A stretch of 64,000 bases of DNA from Neopusillimonas maritima (GTDB taxonomy: Bacteria > Pseudomonadota > Gammaproteobacteria > Burkholderiales > Burkholderiaceae_B). The notes under the pieces were generated by a model. It saw only the letters and a list, made by a program, of their open reading frames with translations. It was not told the origin of the DNA and searched no databases. The translations under genes and the position numbers were made by a program. The DNA lies in NCBI RefSeq assembly GCF_040930455.2, contig NZ_CP170494.1; one strand, 5' to 3'. Positions within the stretch are counted from its first letter, which is position 1. Each line of letters begins with the position of its first letter. Below are positions 1-7,846 of this stretch, one piece after another.

Positions 1-105
1 TTGCGTCCGGACTCCTTGCACCGTTACATTGGTTTGAGCGTCTAGACCGAGGCCTCGAAAGAATGCCGCCGCTTCTTCCTGATAATTGAACCAATCGGCT
101 GCCAT
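1..105 (-). CDS. N-terminus of a nuclease-like protein (runs off the left edge)
   Basis: The leftward reading frame starts at an ATG at 105 behind a GGAGA-type ribosome site and runs off the window. Only about 35 residues are visible, beginning MAADWFNYQEEAAAFF and continuing through a GLDAQTNVTVQGVRTQ segment. From memory, this opening (W..YQEE.A.FF..LGL.A.T.VTVQGVRT) resembles Mrr-type restriction-endonuclease-fold proteins, but no catalytic residues fall inside the window, so the function is an inference. It lies 198 bases downstream of a decayed reverse transcriptase on the same strand and may once have been its partner gene. Confidence 0.5.
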   Translation of the reverse strand, partial: MAADWFNYQEEAAAFFRGLGLDAQTNVTVQGVRTQ

Positions 106-303
106 AATTTCTCCCGACAAACAAGTCTAGAACAACAGACATCCTACCGAACTTCCAGCAGACGAAGAAATTACTGTGCAGTTTTCTGGCATCATTCACA
201 AAACAACATCATTTCATTCTCACCATCCACCCCACAGTACAGGTGGTCCCTTAGCTATCTGCGCAATATCTTTTGCGCTGCAGTTCCCTGCTTTTCAGAG
301 CTT

Positions 304-1031
304 CTACCTCGACCCAACGCCACTTACGCGGTTACGAAGCAACTTGGCTGCTTGATCGACCTGCAAAACGAGTTGCTCACCTATATGCTGATGAAATCTT
401 TTGACCTTGTAGGCCTGCCCCCGAACACGGGGCAACAACCTCTCCAAATCTTCAACAGAGTCGCCAGCCTCAACACGACGGCAAAAGGTATGGACAAGCG
501 CACGAACCCGTGAGCGCTCTTTCGAAGGCAATGATGGTTTGGTGTTGCCTACTAATTTCAGAACCTCGATCGCACGACGGCCCGCATGCATAACCTCGTG
601 CTTACCTGGGTGCACAAGCAGGCCTTTACTGGCCAATGCTGTTGCAACAGTTCTCACAACCCAATCAACACGAGATGCACTCAAATGATCAGGGCTGGAC
701 AACGTAATATCGTCTACATGGCGGGAATAGTGCGTCACTCCAATTGACGCAAGTTTTGCAACAAGTGGTGGCTCAATGTCCCATAGCGCCATATTGGCTA
801 GATAGCCACTTGTGGGAGCCCCTTGCTCCAGGTGCCCATCTCGCGTAGTCAGCATCGTTAGCAATTCTGCTACCCATTGGAAAAGCCGAAAAAAGATGAC
901 CAAATGTCGTACACGACATCGAAGCTCACGCTCGGATAAAACTTGGAAATATCTTCCTTAATTACCGACTTCGCATGCACGTGAATTTTTACGCTATCGG
1001 TATAGTGACCAGCACGGCGCAGCGCAAGCCG
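304..1031 (-). pseudogene. Decayed retron/DRT-type reverse transcriptase
   Basis: Reverse-transcriptase palm motifs are spread over two reading frames. Upstream of about 880 one frame gives KSVIKEDISKFYPSVS (motif A, first catalytic Asp). After about 880 the shifted frame gives LEQGAPTSGYLANMAL and HYSRHVDDITLS (motif C, a VDD version of the usual YADD), followed by a thumb-like C-terminus ending at 304. The shift fits a net loss of one base near 874-884, and the upstream frame stops at GGG-TAG if not corrected. The N-terminal fingers are missing: an in-frame TGA sits at 1032-1034, directly before the recognisable part. This is a remnant of a retron-like or defence-associated RT. Which RT group it belongs to cannot be told by eye. 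Confidence 0.7.
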
Positions 1032-1300
1032 TCAAAGATCGAAGACGACTGCCAGGTCGTAAGCGTGCCAGGCACGCGCAGTCATTGACGGCGAGAACGC
1101 AGTGAGACGGTGAAGGGAACAGCAAGACCGCCTACACACTCTCCCACTTATTTTTTGGCAAGCGCAGCGCGCAGGCTCGGCACTGTCCGAGCCGGAGGCG
1201 TTAGGGATGAAAGCCCGTATGGGCGAGACTCGTTCAGCGAGGCTCGATGCACTGCACGACAGCACGACCGGCCATGTCTCCTTGGCCGGGGACGCCCACA
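1028..1300. other. Hairpin-rich non-coding stretch, possible structured RNA
   Basis: The roughly 360 bases between the broken RT and the first TIR gene hold no convincing gene but several strong stems. GCCGTCAA at 1028-1035 is mirrored by TTGACGGC at 1085-1092. GCGTGCC and GGCACGC pair at 1053-1067. GGCTCGG (1174-1180) pairs with CCGAGCC (1187-1193). GCCC (1213-1216) pairs with GGGC (1221-1224), and CCGGCCA (1268-1274) pairs with TGGCCGG (1283-1289). Read leftward it sits just upstream of the RT, where a retron msr-msd would lie, but no priming-G or a1/a2 pairing could be established. Long frames through it lack any recognisable protein. Confidence 0.35.
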
Positions 1301-1397
1301 CAAGTCGCCAAAACCTCAAAAATTGAATATATTTGTTGTAAATTGTGACTCGATGACAATCGCATCTTTATCGGTAACGAAACATCAGGAGAAAAAA

Positions 1398-1892
1398 ATG
1401 ACGCGCAGAGCCTTTTATAGCTTTCACTACCAGCCGGACAACTGGAGAGCTGCCCAAGTCAGGAGTATGGGCGTTATTGAGGGAAACAAACCCGCTTCCG
1501 ATAATGACTGGGAAGATGTGAAGGCAGGCGGAGATAGTGCAATTCAGAAGTGGATTGATGGTCAACTATCCGGGAAGGCGGTTGCGATCGTTCTTATTGG
1601 ACAGAATACCGCCGGAAGAAAGTGGATTAACTATGAAATAAAGAAAGCCTGGGGTGATAAGAAAGGAGTTCTTGGAATATACATTCATAATCTTAAGAAT
1701 AGCGCCGAAGATCAATCGGAAAAGGGAAGCAATCCATTTTCGAATTTCACTATAGGCGAAGTTTCCATGGATGAGATTGTAAAAACTTACGATCCACCGT
1801 ACTCCACCAGCACCAATGTATACAGCCACATCAAGGAAAACCTTGAAGACTGGATCGAAAAAGCTATTGAGATTCGAGGAAATTACTCGTAA
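1398..1892 (+). CDS. ThsB-like TIR domain protein
   Basis: A 164-residue single-domain protein of the TIR-like family PF08937 (MTH538/ThsB type). The opening RAFYSFHYQPDNWRAAQVR is the family's first strand and helix, AVAIVLIGQNTAGRKW the central strand, and WINYEIKKAW carries the probable catalytic Glu80. In Thoeris systems, ThsB TIRs convert NAD+ into a cyclic ADP-ribose-type signal; that role here is an inference. ATG 1398 is chosen because AGGAG lies at the right distance upstream. The reading frame is open much further 5', but that part covers the hairpin region and has no domain. The SLOG-patatin gene follows after 31 bases, so the two are probably co-transcribed. Base composition is AT-rich compared with the core genome. 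Confidence 0.85.
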   Translation: MTRRAFYSFHYQPDNWRAAQVRSMGVIEGNKPASDNDWEDVKAGGDSAIQKWIDGQLSGKAVAIVLIGQNTAGRKWINYEIKKAWGDKKGVLGIYIHNLKNSAEDQSEKGSNPFSNFTIGEVSMDEIVKTYDPPYSTSTNVYSHIKENLEDWIEKAIEIRGNYS

Positions 1893-1923
1893 TTAAATCA
1901 TTCCAGCCAAGCAGGGTCATCAC

Positions 1924-3543
1924 ATGATTCCAAGACTGCCTCTTGCAGGAGTGAGAGTTCATCTTTCAGGCACTGCTACAGATGAGCGACAAGAAGAAAT
2001 ATGCTTGTTTGTGAAGACACTCGCTTCGCGAATATTCAGCGAAGGAGGAGCCGTGATTCATGGAAGCCACCCCTCCCTATCTCAGCCTTTAGAAGATGCG
2101 GCGAGAAATTTCCTACAAGCGGGGGGTGAGATAGGAGCGTTAACACTGGTTCGCGCTCAAAAATTTTCCGAAACAGATGCACAGATTACGGAAATAGAAA
2201 CTCAACGCCAATTCGCCGCGGTACAAATAGTTCCCGCAGAAACTGATGGCGTAGGAAATAGTGATTTAACTCCAATGCGAGACTGGATGGCCGAGCGATC
2301 GGATGCAGTTGTCTGCGTGGGAGGCAAGTGGTGGGACATAAATAAGGCTAACGCAGGAGTCCCCACTGAGCTTGATACGATGCTGGATCTTGGAAAGCCA
2401 GGTTTCGTGGTTGCAGGATTTGGGGGAGCAATCGCGGGTTATCTAAATGACAATCCCAGCTTGCCTTCAAGACTGCAGAATGGGCTATCCGAGGATGCAA
2501 ACCGAGGGATTGCGAATGATACGTCTATCGAACGTATAGTAGAGACCATTGTCAATCAGCTAAAGCTCCTCCCGCTAGTGCGACGTAGTGTTTCGCGAGG
2601 ACGCAATTTTCGAATTCTTGCTCTTGATGGAGGAGGCTTGCGAGGGACGTTCACTGCCGCCGTTTTGGCGAAGTGGGATGACATGTTGAAGAGTGGTGGT
2701 GGAAACAATCTAATATCACACTTCGATTTAGTCGCTGGCACATCGACAGGAGCGATACTCGCAATCGGGCTCGCTCTCGGAATTACGCCACGCGATATAT
2801 TAAAGTTCTACCAAGAGCAAGGGCCGCTAATTTTCCCCAAGGATAGAAAGCTCCGACATTGGTTAAGATCCAAACACGAGTCCTCTACGCTCCGAGATTT
2901 GCTACACAAAGTATACGGTGATAGAAAAATCACTGATGCTTCATGCTGCAGGCTCGTAATTCCTACAGTAAGAGCCAAGCATGGGCAGGCTGAAGCTATT
3001 GTTACCGCCCATAGCCCAGATAGAACAGCATTCCGAAACATCTCTGCCGTCGATGCGGCACTTGCGTCTTCAGCTGCTCCAACATATTTTGACGAATCTG
3101 TCTGGGATGGGCCGGTTGCTCCTGAATCTTTTCTCGACGGTGGCGTTTGGGCGAATAATCCAATTCTCCCGGCGCTGGCAGAAGCGGTTCGTTATTTGAA
3201 AATACCACTGGGTCGAATAGATGTTTTAAGTGTCGGCACCATGGGCAGTGAAAGTGATTTCACTGAGTCTCTTGGAAAAGGTAAAGCCGGATGGGCACCC
3301 ACTAGTGCTGATCTCTTCTTTGCCGCTCAAGAGCATGGGGCACTAATTTTGGCCGAAGGTTTTTTGGGCCCAACGCGCCATCTCCGGATTAATCAACAGA
3401 CTCCAGCAGAAATTAAACTTGATGATGCAGAAGCGATTGAAGATATGGCAGCACGAGGAAATGAGATAGGTAAGGATTCTTTTGTTTCCGTTCGATCTAG
3501 ATTTTTGGATGGACTGCTAGCACCAGAATGGCAAAAGTATTAA
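1924..3543 (+). CDS. SLOG-patatin phospholipase fusion
   Basis: A 539-residue two-domain protein. Residues 1 to about 215 form a Rossmann-like SLOG/LOG-type domain (GVRVHLSGTATDER, the SEGGAVIHGSHPS turn, ERSDAVVCVGGKWW, KPGFVVAGFGGA). Residues 228-520 form a patatin-like phospholipase with DGGGLRG at 235-241 (oxyanion loop), the GTSTG nucleophile elbow with Ser274, and FLDGGVWANNP with catalytic Asp405. SLOG domains in Thoeris ThsA bind NAD-derived signals, and patatins such as CBASS CapV degrade membranes once triggered. I therefore infer a signal-gated membrane-destroying effector. It lies immediately downstream of a ThsB-like TIR gene and upstream of a second TIR/SLOG pair, which strongly supports a TIR-to-SLOG signalling pathway. 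Confidence 0.85.
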   Translation: MIPRLPLAGVRVHLSGTATDERQEEICLFVKTLASRIFSEGGAVIHGSHPSLSQPLEDAARNFLQAGGEIGALTLVRAQKFSETDAQITEIETQRQFAAVQIVPAETDGVGNSDLTPMRDWMAERSDAVVCVGGKWWDINKANAGVPTELDTMLDLGKPGFVVAGFGGAIAGYLNDNPSLPSRLQNGLSEDANRGIANDTSIERIVETIVNQLKLLPLVRRSVSRGRNFRILALDGGGLRGTFTAAVLAKWDDMLKSGGGNNLISHFDLVAGTSTGAILAIGLALGITPRDILKFYQEQGPLIFPKDRKLRHWLRSKHESSTLRDLLHKVYGDRKITDASCCRLVIPTVRAKHGQAEAIVTAHSPDRTAFRNISAVDAALASSAAPTYFDESVWDGPVAPESFLDGGVWANNPILPALAEAVRYLKIPLGRIDVLSVGTMGSESDFTESLGKGKAGWAPTSADLFFAAQEHGALILAEGFLGPTRHLRINQQTPAEIKLDDAEAIEDMAARGNEIGKDSFVSVRSRFLDGLLAPEWQKY

Positions 3544-3623
3544 TTTATCCTTAGATCTGCAGAAATCTTGCCTGACACTAGGGGCTTCTCTCGATATTTT
3601 TTAATTATGCGACTAAGGTAGAC

Positions 3624-4766
3624 ATGTCTTCTCTATATCAGCTTGCAATACTTGGAGCACCAAGTGCTGCTCAGATTTCTGAGCTTGAGAATATCGTGTC
3701 TCAAGCCGTAAGCATGTTCAATCTGCGGCTAGGTCATGAGGTCGGATGGGATATTTGTCCCGAATCATTCGAGCCCCACCAGCAAAGATCAGCCGCCGCC
3801 GTTTTTTTTGGTGGGGAGAATGCCCCTCTTGCCAATGTTGCAACACTGTTGGAGCGTGGCATCCCATTGCTGCCGGTGGCATCAGATGTCAGTAGAGTCA
3901 ATGTAGAGATTCCAGCAATAATGCAACCGCTCAACTGCCTAGCATATACAGCAGGTGGTGCACAACGCGTTGCGACCGCATTGCTGGAATGTGCAGGATT
4001 ACTCCCTCGACAACGGCGGGTCTTTGTAAGCTACCGCCGAGGAGAAGCCCGAGAAGCTGCTTTGCAATTGTTTGACGCTTTGTCAGTTCGACTTTTCGAT
4101 GTATTCCTCGACACGCACGGCATCCCACCTGCCGAGGACTTCCAGACCATGCTGTGGCACCGACTCTGCGATTCCGATGTGCTCGTGATGCTGGACACAC
4201 CAGGTTATTTCGAAAGTCGCTGGACGAGTGCGGAGTTTGGACGTGCGCTGGCCAAGGGTATCAGCGTTCTCCGTGTCGGTTGGCCGGACTCCACGCCTTC
4301 CGCACGCACGGCTACTGCAAGCCGAGCAGAGTTGTTGCCCGAGGAAGTAGACTCGCACACTGGTCGGCTGGCTGACGATGCAGTAGAGCGCATCTGCTTG
4401 CAACTTGAGGATATCCGCAGTCAAAGCCATGCAGTGCGTTCCGTCAATCTTGTAAGCAATCTGCGTAACGCTATTGAGACGATCGGCGGTCAAATAATCG
4501 GGGTGGGAAGCAACAGAGCAGTTCATATCCGATTGCCAGATGGTCGGGCAGTTGTGGTGTATCCCACCGTCGGTGTTCCTACATCGACAACACTGCATGA
4601 GGCGTCAACAAATTCACCCGATCAGTCCGTCGCCGTTGTCTACGATCCCGTCGGTTTGCATCCCCGATGGCTAGGACATTTGGACTGGCTGGGCCGGTAC
4701 ATCCATTCCGCACGATGGGTCAAGTCGAGCGAGGCGGGTTGGCAATTTGCGGATTGGGAGGCTTGA
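3624..4766 (+). CDS. TIR domain protein with extra N-terminal and C-terminal regions
   Basis: A 380-residue protein. A TIR domain spans roughly residues 131-225: RRVFVSYRRGEA (box 1, 132-143), FLDTHGIPP near 161, DVLVMLDTPGY near 186, and RWTSAEFGRAL with the probable catalytic Glu204. The first 125 residues form an alpha/beta domain without a motif I can name. The last 120 residues are also unassigned and end with a YDPVGLHPRWLGHLDWLGRY segment. TIR domains of bacterial defence proteins cleave NAD+ or make signals from it. The gene starts 80 bases after the SLOG-patatin gene and its TGA is followed after two bases by the next ATG, so translation of the TIR and SLOG genes is probably coupled. 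Confidence 0.85.
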   Translation: MSSLYQLAILGAPSAAQISELENIVSQAVSMFNLRLGHEVGWDICPESFEPHQQRSAAAVFFGGENAPLANVATLLERGIPLLPVASDVSRVNVEIPAIMQPLNCLAYTAGGAQRVATALLECAGLLPRQRRVFVSYRRGEAREAALQLFDALSVRLFDVFLDTHGIPPAEDFQTMLWHRLCDSDVLVMLDTPGYFESRWTSAEFGRALAKGISVLRVGWPDSTPSARTATASRAELLPEEVDSHTGRLADDAVERICLQLEDIRSQSHAVRSVNLVSNLRNAIETIGGQIIGVGSNRAVHIRLPDGRAVVVYPTVGVPTSTTLHEASTNSPDQSVAVVYDPVGLHPRWLGHLDWLGRYIHSARWVKSSEAGWQFADWEA

Positions 4767-4768
4767 GC

Positions 4769-5371
4769 ATGAGTGCCATCTTCCTTTCAGCCAGTGTGCC
4801 GCTTGTTGGCCGTGGCACTTATCATGAAACGGCTAATCCGTTTCTTATCCAATGTGCAGTACGCGAGTTGGCTATAGCTGTGATTCGTCGGCACAAAATC
4901 GTCTGGGGTGGCCATCCCGCCATCACACCAATGATCTGGACAATCTGCGAAGACTTGGGTGTGGACTACTCGCAGTCAGTAATTCTGTATCAGAGTAAAT
5001 TCTTTGAAGATCGCTATCCCGAAGAGAACAAGCATTTTCAGAATGTTGTCTATACCGACGCGATTCCCGATGACCGGGGAGCAAGCCTGTTGGCCATGCG
5101 CGAGCAAATGCTGTCACGTGAGGACTTAGTTGCAGCAGTGTTCATCGGAGGAATGGAAGGTATAGAGGAGGAACATGAACTGTTCAGACACTTCCACCCC
5201 ACAGCCAAAGTATTGCCCGTCCCTTCTCCGGGAGGAGCAGCGTTGAATCTAGCCAAGGATCGGGGCTATTTCGCCGATGAAGCGCTTACCGACGTGGACT
5301 TCGCTCGGCTCTTTCACTCTCACCTCAAGACAATAGGCGATGCTGACGAGCACCAACCAGTGACCGGCTGA
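4769..5371 (+). CDS. Stand-alone SLOG domain protein
   Basis: A 200-residue protein that is almost entirely a SLOG-type Rossmann fold. It has AIFLSASVP at the start, the VWGGHPAITPMI loop, LVAAVFIGGMEGIEEEHELF in the middle, and a C-terminal VPSPGGAALNLA phosphate-binding loop typical of this superfamily. ATG 4769 follows the preceding stop by two bases; the open frame extends further upstream but inside the TIR gene. SLOG proteins encoded next to TIR genes are predicted to bind nucleotide signals derived from NAD+ (family knowledge from comparative genomics). I infer that it senses, buffers or processes the signal made by the upstream TIR. It is the last gene of the rightward operon and converges on the UDG-like gene 46 bases away. 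Confidence 0.8.
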   Translation: MSAIFLSASVPLVGRGTYHETANPFLIQCAVRELAIAVIRRHKIVWGGHPAITPMIWTICEDLGVDYSQSVILYQSKFFEDRYPEENKHFQNVVYTDAIPDDRGASLLAMREQMLSREDLVAAVFIGGMEGIEEEHELFRHFHPTAKVLPVPSPGGAALNLAKDRGYFADEALTDVDFARLFHSHLKTIGDADEHQPVTG

Positions 5372-5417
5372 TTCGCAGCATCAATTGCGGCTCGTTGAAG
5401 AAACTACCAATGCCAGC

Positions 5418-6080
5418 TCAGAAAAGTGATTGAGTCCGAAGTGAATGCCCGTAGAGTTCCGAAATTTGGGCCTGAAACTGTGTTTGGCCACCGTAACTCG
5501 GATGCCTCACACAAACAACGGGCACAGTATCCGTGATGCGATGGGCCGCAGCAGCAGCATCATTTCCTATAGCAACGATGCGAAATGGCCGTAATAGGTC
5601 GATGAGCTGCTGCAACAATTTTTCGCCTGCACGTCTTTCACGAGCGTTGTGTTGCCGATTGGTAAACGGATCACCCGATTCATGCGGATGAAGTGGGAAA
5701 ACGTTCCAAAGGAAGATACGAGCATCAATGTGCTCCAGCATGTTCCATATGACTGCAGCAGTACGCTCAGCCACTGCACTTCCTACAGTAGGTCGTTCTG
5801 CCATTGAATCGAGATCCCAGCGCTTGACATGGTGGACCATGTGAACATCATCAGTCAGGGCCAGCCCCGTGCGGCGCCCTCCGCGGTATCCAAGGTCTCG
5901 ACCAATCCATATCGCATCGACCGGTTCCTCTAACGCGGAACGTAGCATGGCTGAAAGCGCCGCAGCTCGGCGTCGAGGTGCATCACGACGATCATGCACT
6001 TCGCAACGATCTGAATAAGGGTTAAAACAGTTTTCAAACTGCAGCGAGGCCACTGCCTCGACAAAGGGGTGAGTCTTCAT
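5418..6080 (-). CDS. Uracil-DNA-glycosylase-fold protein
   Basis: A 220-residue protein with the layout of the UDG superfamily. A motif-1 loop IGRDLGYRGGRRTGLALTDD lies at 59-78, a conserved NVFPLHPHESGDPF segment at 126-139 and a motif-2 loop RHPSYGG at 192-198. The family excises uracil or other altered bases from DNA. The Asp/Asn positions of motif 1 are not a standard UNG pattern, so the substrate may be a modified base or nucleotide rather than uracil. It is the last gene of the leftward operon, and its start codon overlaps the end of the MazG-like gene by four bases. A role in excising or recognising altered bases of invading DNA is an inference from the Nmad2 and MazG neighbours. Confidence 0.75.
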   Translation of the reverse strand: MKTHPFVEAVASLQFENCFNPYSDRCEVHDRRDAPRRRAAALSAMLRSALEEPVDAIWIGRDLGYRGGRRTGLALTDDVHMVHHVKRWDLDSMAERPTVGSAVAERTAAVIWNMLEHIDARIFLWNVFPLHPHESGDPFTNRQHNARERRAGEKLLQQLIDLLRPFRIVAIGNDAAAAAHRITDTVPVVCVRHPSYGGQTQFQAQISELYGHSLRTQSLF

Positions 6081-7213
6081 TTCTCAAGCTCCAGCGGCAT
6101 ATATTGTATCGTGCGCTGTTCGCGATCACCAATGATCCAGCCCCCCTGATTTTCTTTGAGCTGCCGAAAAACGGCATAGCCATCAAGGATTGCTCTCTCC
6201 CATAACTTCAGCGGACACGCTTCTACTTCATAGCCACTAACGAATTCACCAATCGTTTTCAAAATCCCGAGAGAAATTTTCTCCTGATGTTCGAAGAAAT
6301 TCAATTCCTTTGCTTTAGAAAATATCCAGGCTGTCAGACCTTCTTCAACAACAATGGCCCTCCCGCCATCCTGCTCCTCATCGTACTTCGGCTTGCTTTT
6401 TCTTTTATGCTTGATCAATGCTCGAATCACGGGTGACCAATGTAGTATGGCCGCATAAGAAAAATGAAAAACATCATGAAACCGATAACCATCGCGGTCA
6501 GCAATGTTGTCAGTTAGAGGGTCCCCTATAAATACCCCATTCCACTGAAGGTAGCTCTTGCCACTCCCTCGTTGATTGACCTTGATTTTGAAATGTCGGG
6601 GCAGTTGTTCTTCATCGCCAAAACCTCTATCGAAATCAAGACCAATTAAGTCGGCAGGTTGTGGATCTAAAAATGCTCCACGAGCTTTTCGAAGGTTGCC
6701 TCGCGCCACATCTGAAAATACCAATTCGGCAGTACGAATAGCATCCAAATAGGCACGCGCAAAGGAAACCACATCACTGCGCGTAGGGGAGTGGCCTAGC
6801 AATGCTGCGGCGGACTGACCTAGCACGACCAACGTGGTATCCACCGAACCCGGTTCAGTGATCGGCATGGCAATGTACGCCAACGCCCCCTCGGCCATGT
6901 CGCTTGCGGCCCCAACATTCTTAAAATTCCCATGGTTCGCCGCCTCGGCGAAAACCTCTTCCAGAGGAATTTGCATACGCCTGCAAAGCGCAGCCAGATA
7001 CCAGAGCGTGTCTCCAAATTCTTCTTCGGCTGCTTTCTTAAATCCAGGATAAGCAGATGTCTCCCGAATATGTTTTTTGGCCGTAGCCATAATTCCACCC
7101 ACTTCCCCGTATAAACCTTGGAGAACGGGGAAAAAATCGGTCGAATTGAGTACATCGGTAGTCTCAATTTCTGCAGCATAATCCGAGAGCAGAATAGACC
7201 CTTCTTTTTGCAT
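6077..7213 (-). CDS. MazG-like pyrophosphohydrolase with a large C-terminal domain
   Basis: A 378-residue protein. Residues 20-100 form a MazG-type all-alpha NTP pyrophosphohydrolase: GLYGEVGGIMATAKKH with Glu37, then EEEFGDTLWYLAALCRRM with the E65-x-x-D68 metal pair. The usual ExxE of the first helix is ExxG here (Gly40), so activity or metal number may differ. Residues 200-378 form a second domain with GYRFHDVFHFSYAAILHWSP and GRAIVVEEGLTAW, which could bind metal through its His and Glu residues; I cannot name it. MazG enzymes hydrolyse (d)NTPs, often non-canonical ones. The gene lies six bases after nmad2 and overlaps the UDG-like gene, so these are obligate operon partners. Confidence 0.75.
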   Translation of the reverse strand: MQKEGSILLSDYAAEIETTDVLNSTDFFPVLQGLYGEVGGIMATAKKHIRETSAYPGFKKAAEEEFGDTLWYLAALCRRMQIPLEEVFAEAANHGNFKNVGAASDMAEGALAYIAMPITEPGSVDTTLVVLGQSAAALLGHSPTRSDVVSFARAYLDAIRTAELVFSDVARGNLRKARGAFLDPQPADLIGLDFDRGFGDEEQLPRHFKIKVNQRGSGKSYLQWNGVFIGDPLTDNIADRDGYRFHDVFHFSYAAILHWSPVIRALIKHKRKSKPKYDEEQDGGRAIVVEEGLTAWIFSKAKELNFFEHQEKISLGILKTIGEFVSGYEVEACPLKLWERAILDGYAVFRQLKENQGGWIIGDREQRTIQYMPLELEK

Positions 7214-7219
7214 GTCAAA

Positions 7220-7846
7220 TTATCCGCGGAGAGTGAGCCATTCAAATGGAGGCCCTTGATAACCGGTAACACCCAAACTACGTAGCCACTGCTCTAGATT
7301 GGCAACCAGTTTAGGATCATCAAAGCAAGTCAACCCTATGCCACTTTTGCACAGGGGCCGGCCATTTCGGTCTTGCAGACCTGGAGGGAATTTTGGCCCC
7401 GCTCCTCCGAAATAAACAAAATCATTGCTGACCAAAACCCTGTTTACCCTAGTGTCGCGCTGTACGTGCCGAACATTCAGTGTTCCGTCTTCCTGGGAAT
7501 GAAAAGAATCTCGTTGCTGCCAGGCTGCCTCTGGCCCATTTCTAAAATAGATATTGTCCCCACAGCTTTGCTTTCGGCTCCCATTGCGAAAAGGTTTTTT
7601 CGATTCGAACTTGGGGCTCACGGCATATTCGTCGATTGTCATCACTTCAGTAACGCGCATACCATACACAAGGTATCCTCCCCGCCTCACACCGCGAGAA
7701 TTGCTACCGCTGCCGATTACCCAGTCACCAGGTTCGGCTTTACGGCGAATGCCTGGCTTGCAGGTTACTAACGTGCAGTGACCATAGAAGGGATTGGGTG
7801 CAAAACCACTGTCGTAGCGCACCACGTAGGAGTAAATTCGAGCCAT
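7220..7846 (-). CDS. Nmad2 (nucleotide-modification-associated domain 2) protein
   Basis: A 208-residue protein matching the Nmad2 family pattern. The N-terminus is MARIYSYVVRYDSGFAPNPF with YGHCTLVTCKPGIRR and the GDWVIGSGS turn; a conserved YFGGAGPKFPPGL and a C-terminal GPPFEWL follow. Nmad2 domains were named by comparative genomics for their company with DNA base-modification genes in phages and bacteria, and their chemistry is not known to me. The ATG overlaps the TIR stop codon (TGATG), so translation is coupled to the TIR gene upstream. I infer a role in reading or processing a modified nucleotide that controls the TIR protein. Confidence 0.8.
   Translation of the reverse strand: MARIYSYVVRYDSGFAPNPFYGHCTLVTCKPGIRRKAEPGDWVIGSGSNSRGVRRGGYLVYGMRVTEVMTIDEYAVSPKFESKKPFRNGSRKQSCGDNIYFRNGPEAAWQQRDSFHSQEDGTLNVRHVQRDTRVNRVLVSNDFVYFGGAGPKFPPGLQDRNGRPLCKSGIGLTCFDDPKLVANLEQWLRSLGVTGYQGPPFEWLTLRG

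Noticed and set aside
304..903. Intact 199-residue reverse transcriptase starting at a TTG
   Set aside because: Motif A and the region before it are in another frame upstream, so this frame is only the C-terminal part of a broken gene.
1032..1319. A 95-codon leftward frame through the hairpin region, in frame with the RT remnant
   Set aside because: Its translation has no recognisable domain and ends in a stop directly before the RT motifs; the stretch is better explained as structured non-coding DNA.
1398..5371. CBASS system with CapV-like patatin
   Set aside because: No CD-NTase/cGAS-like cyclase gene is present; TIR and SLOG domains point to NAD-derived signalling.
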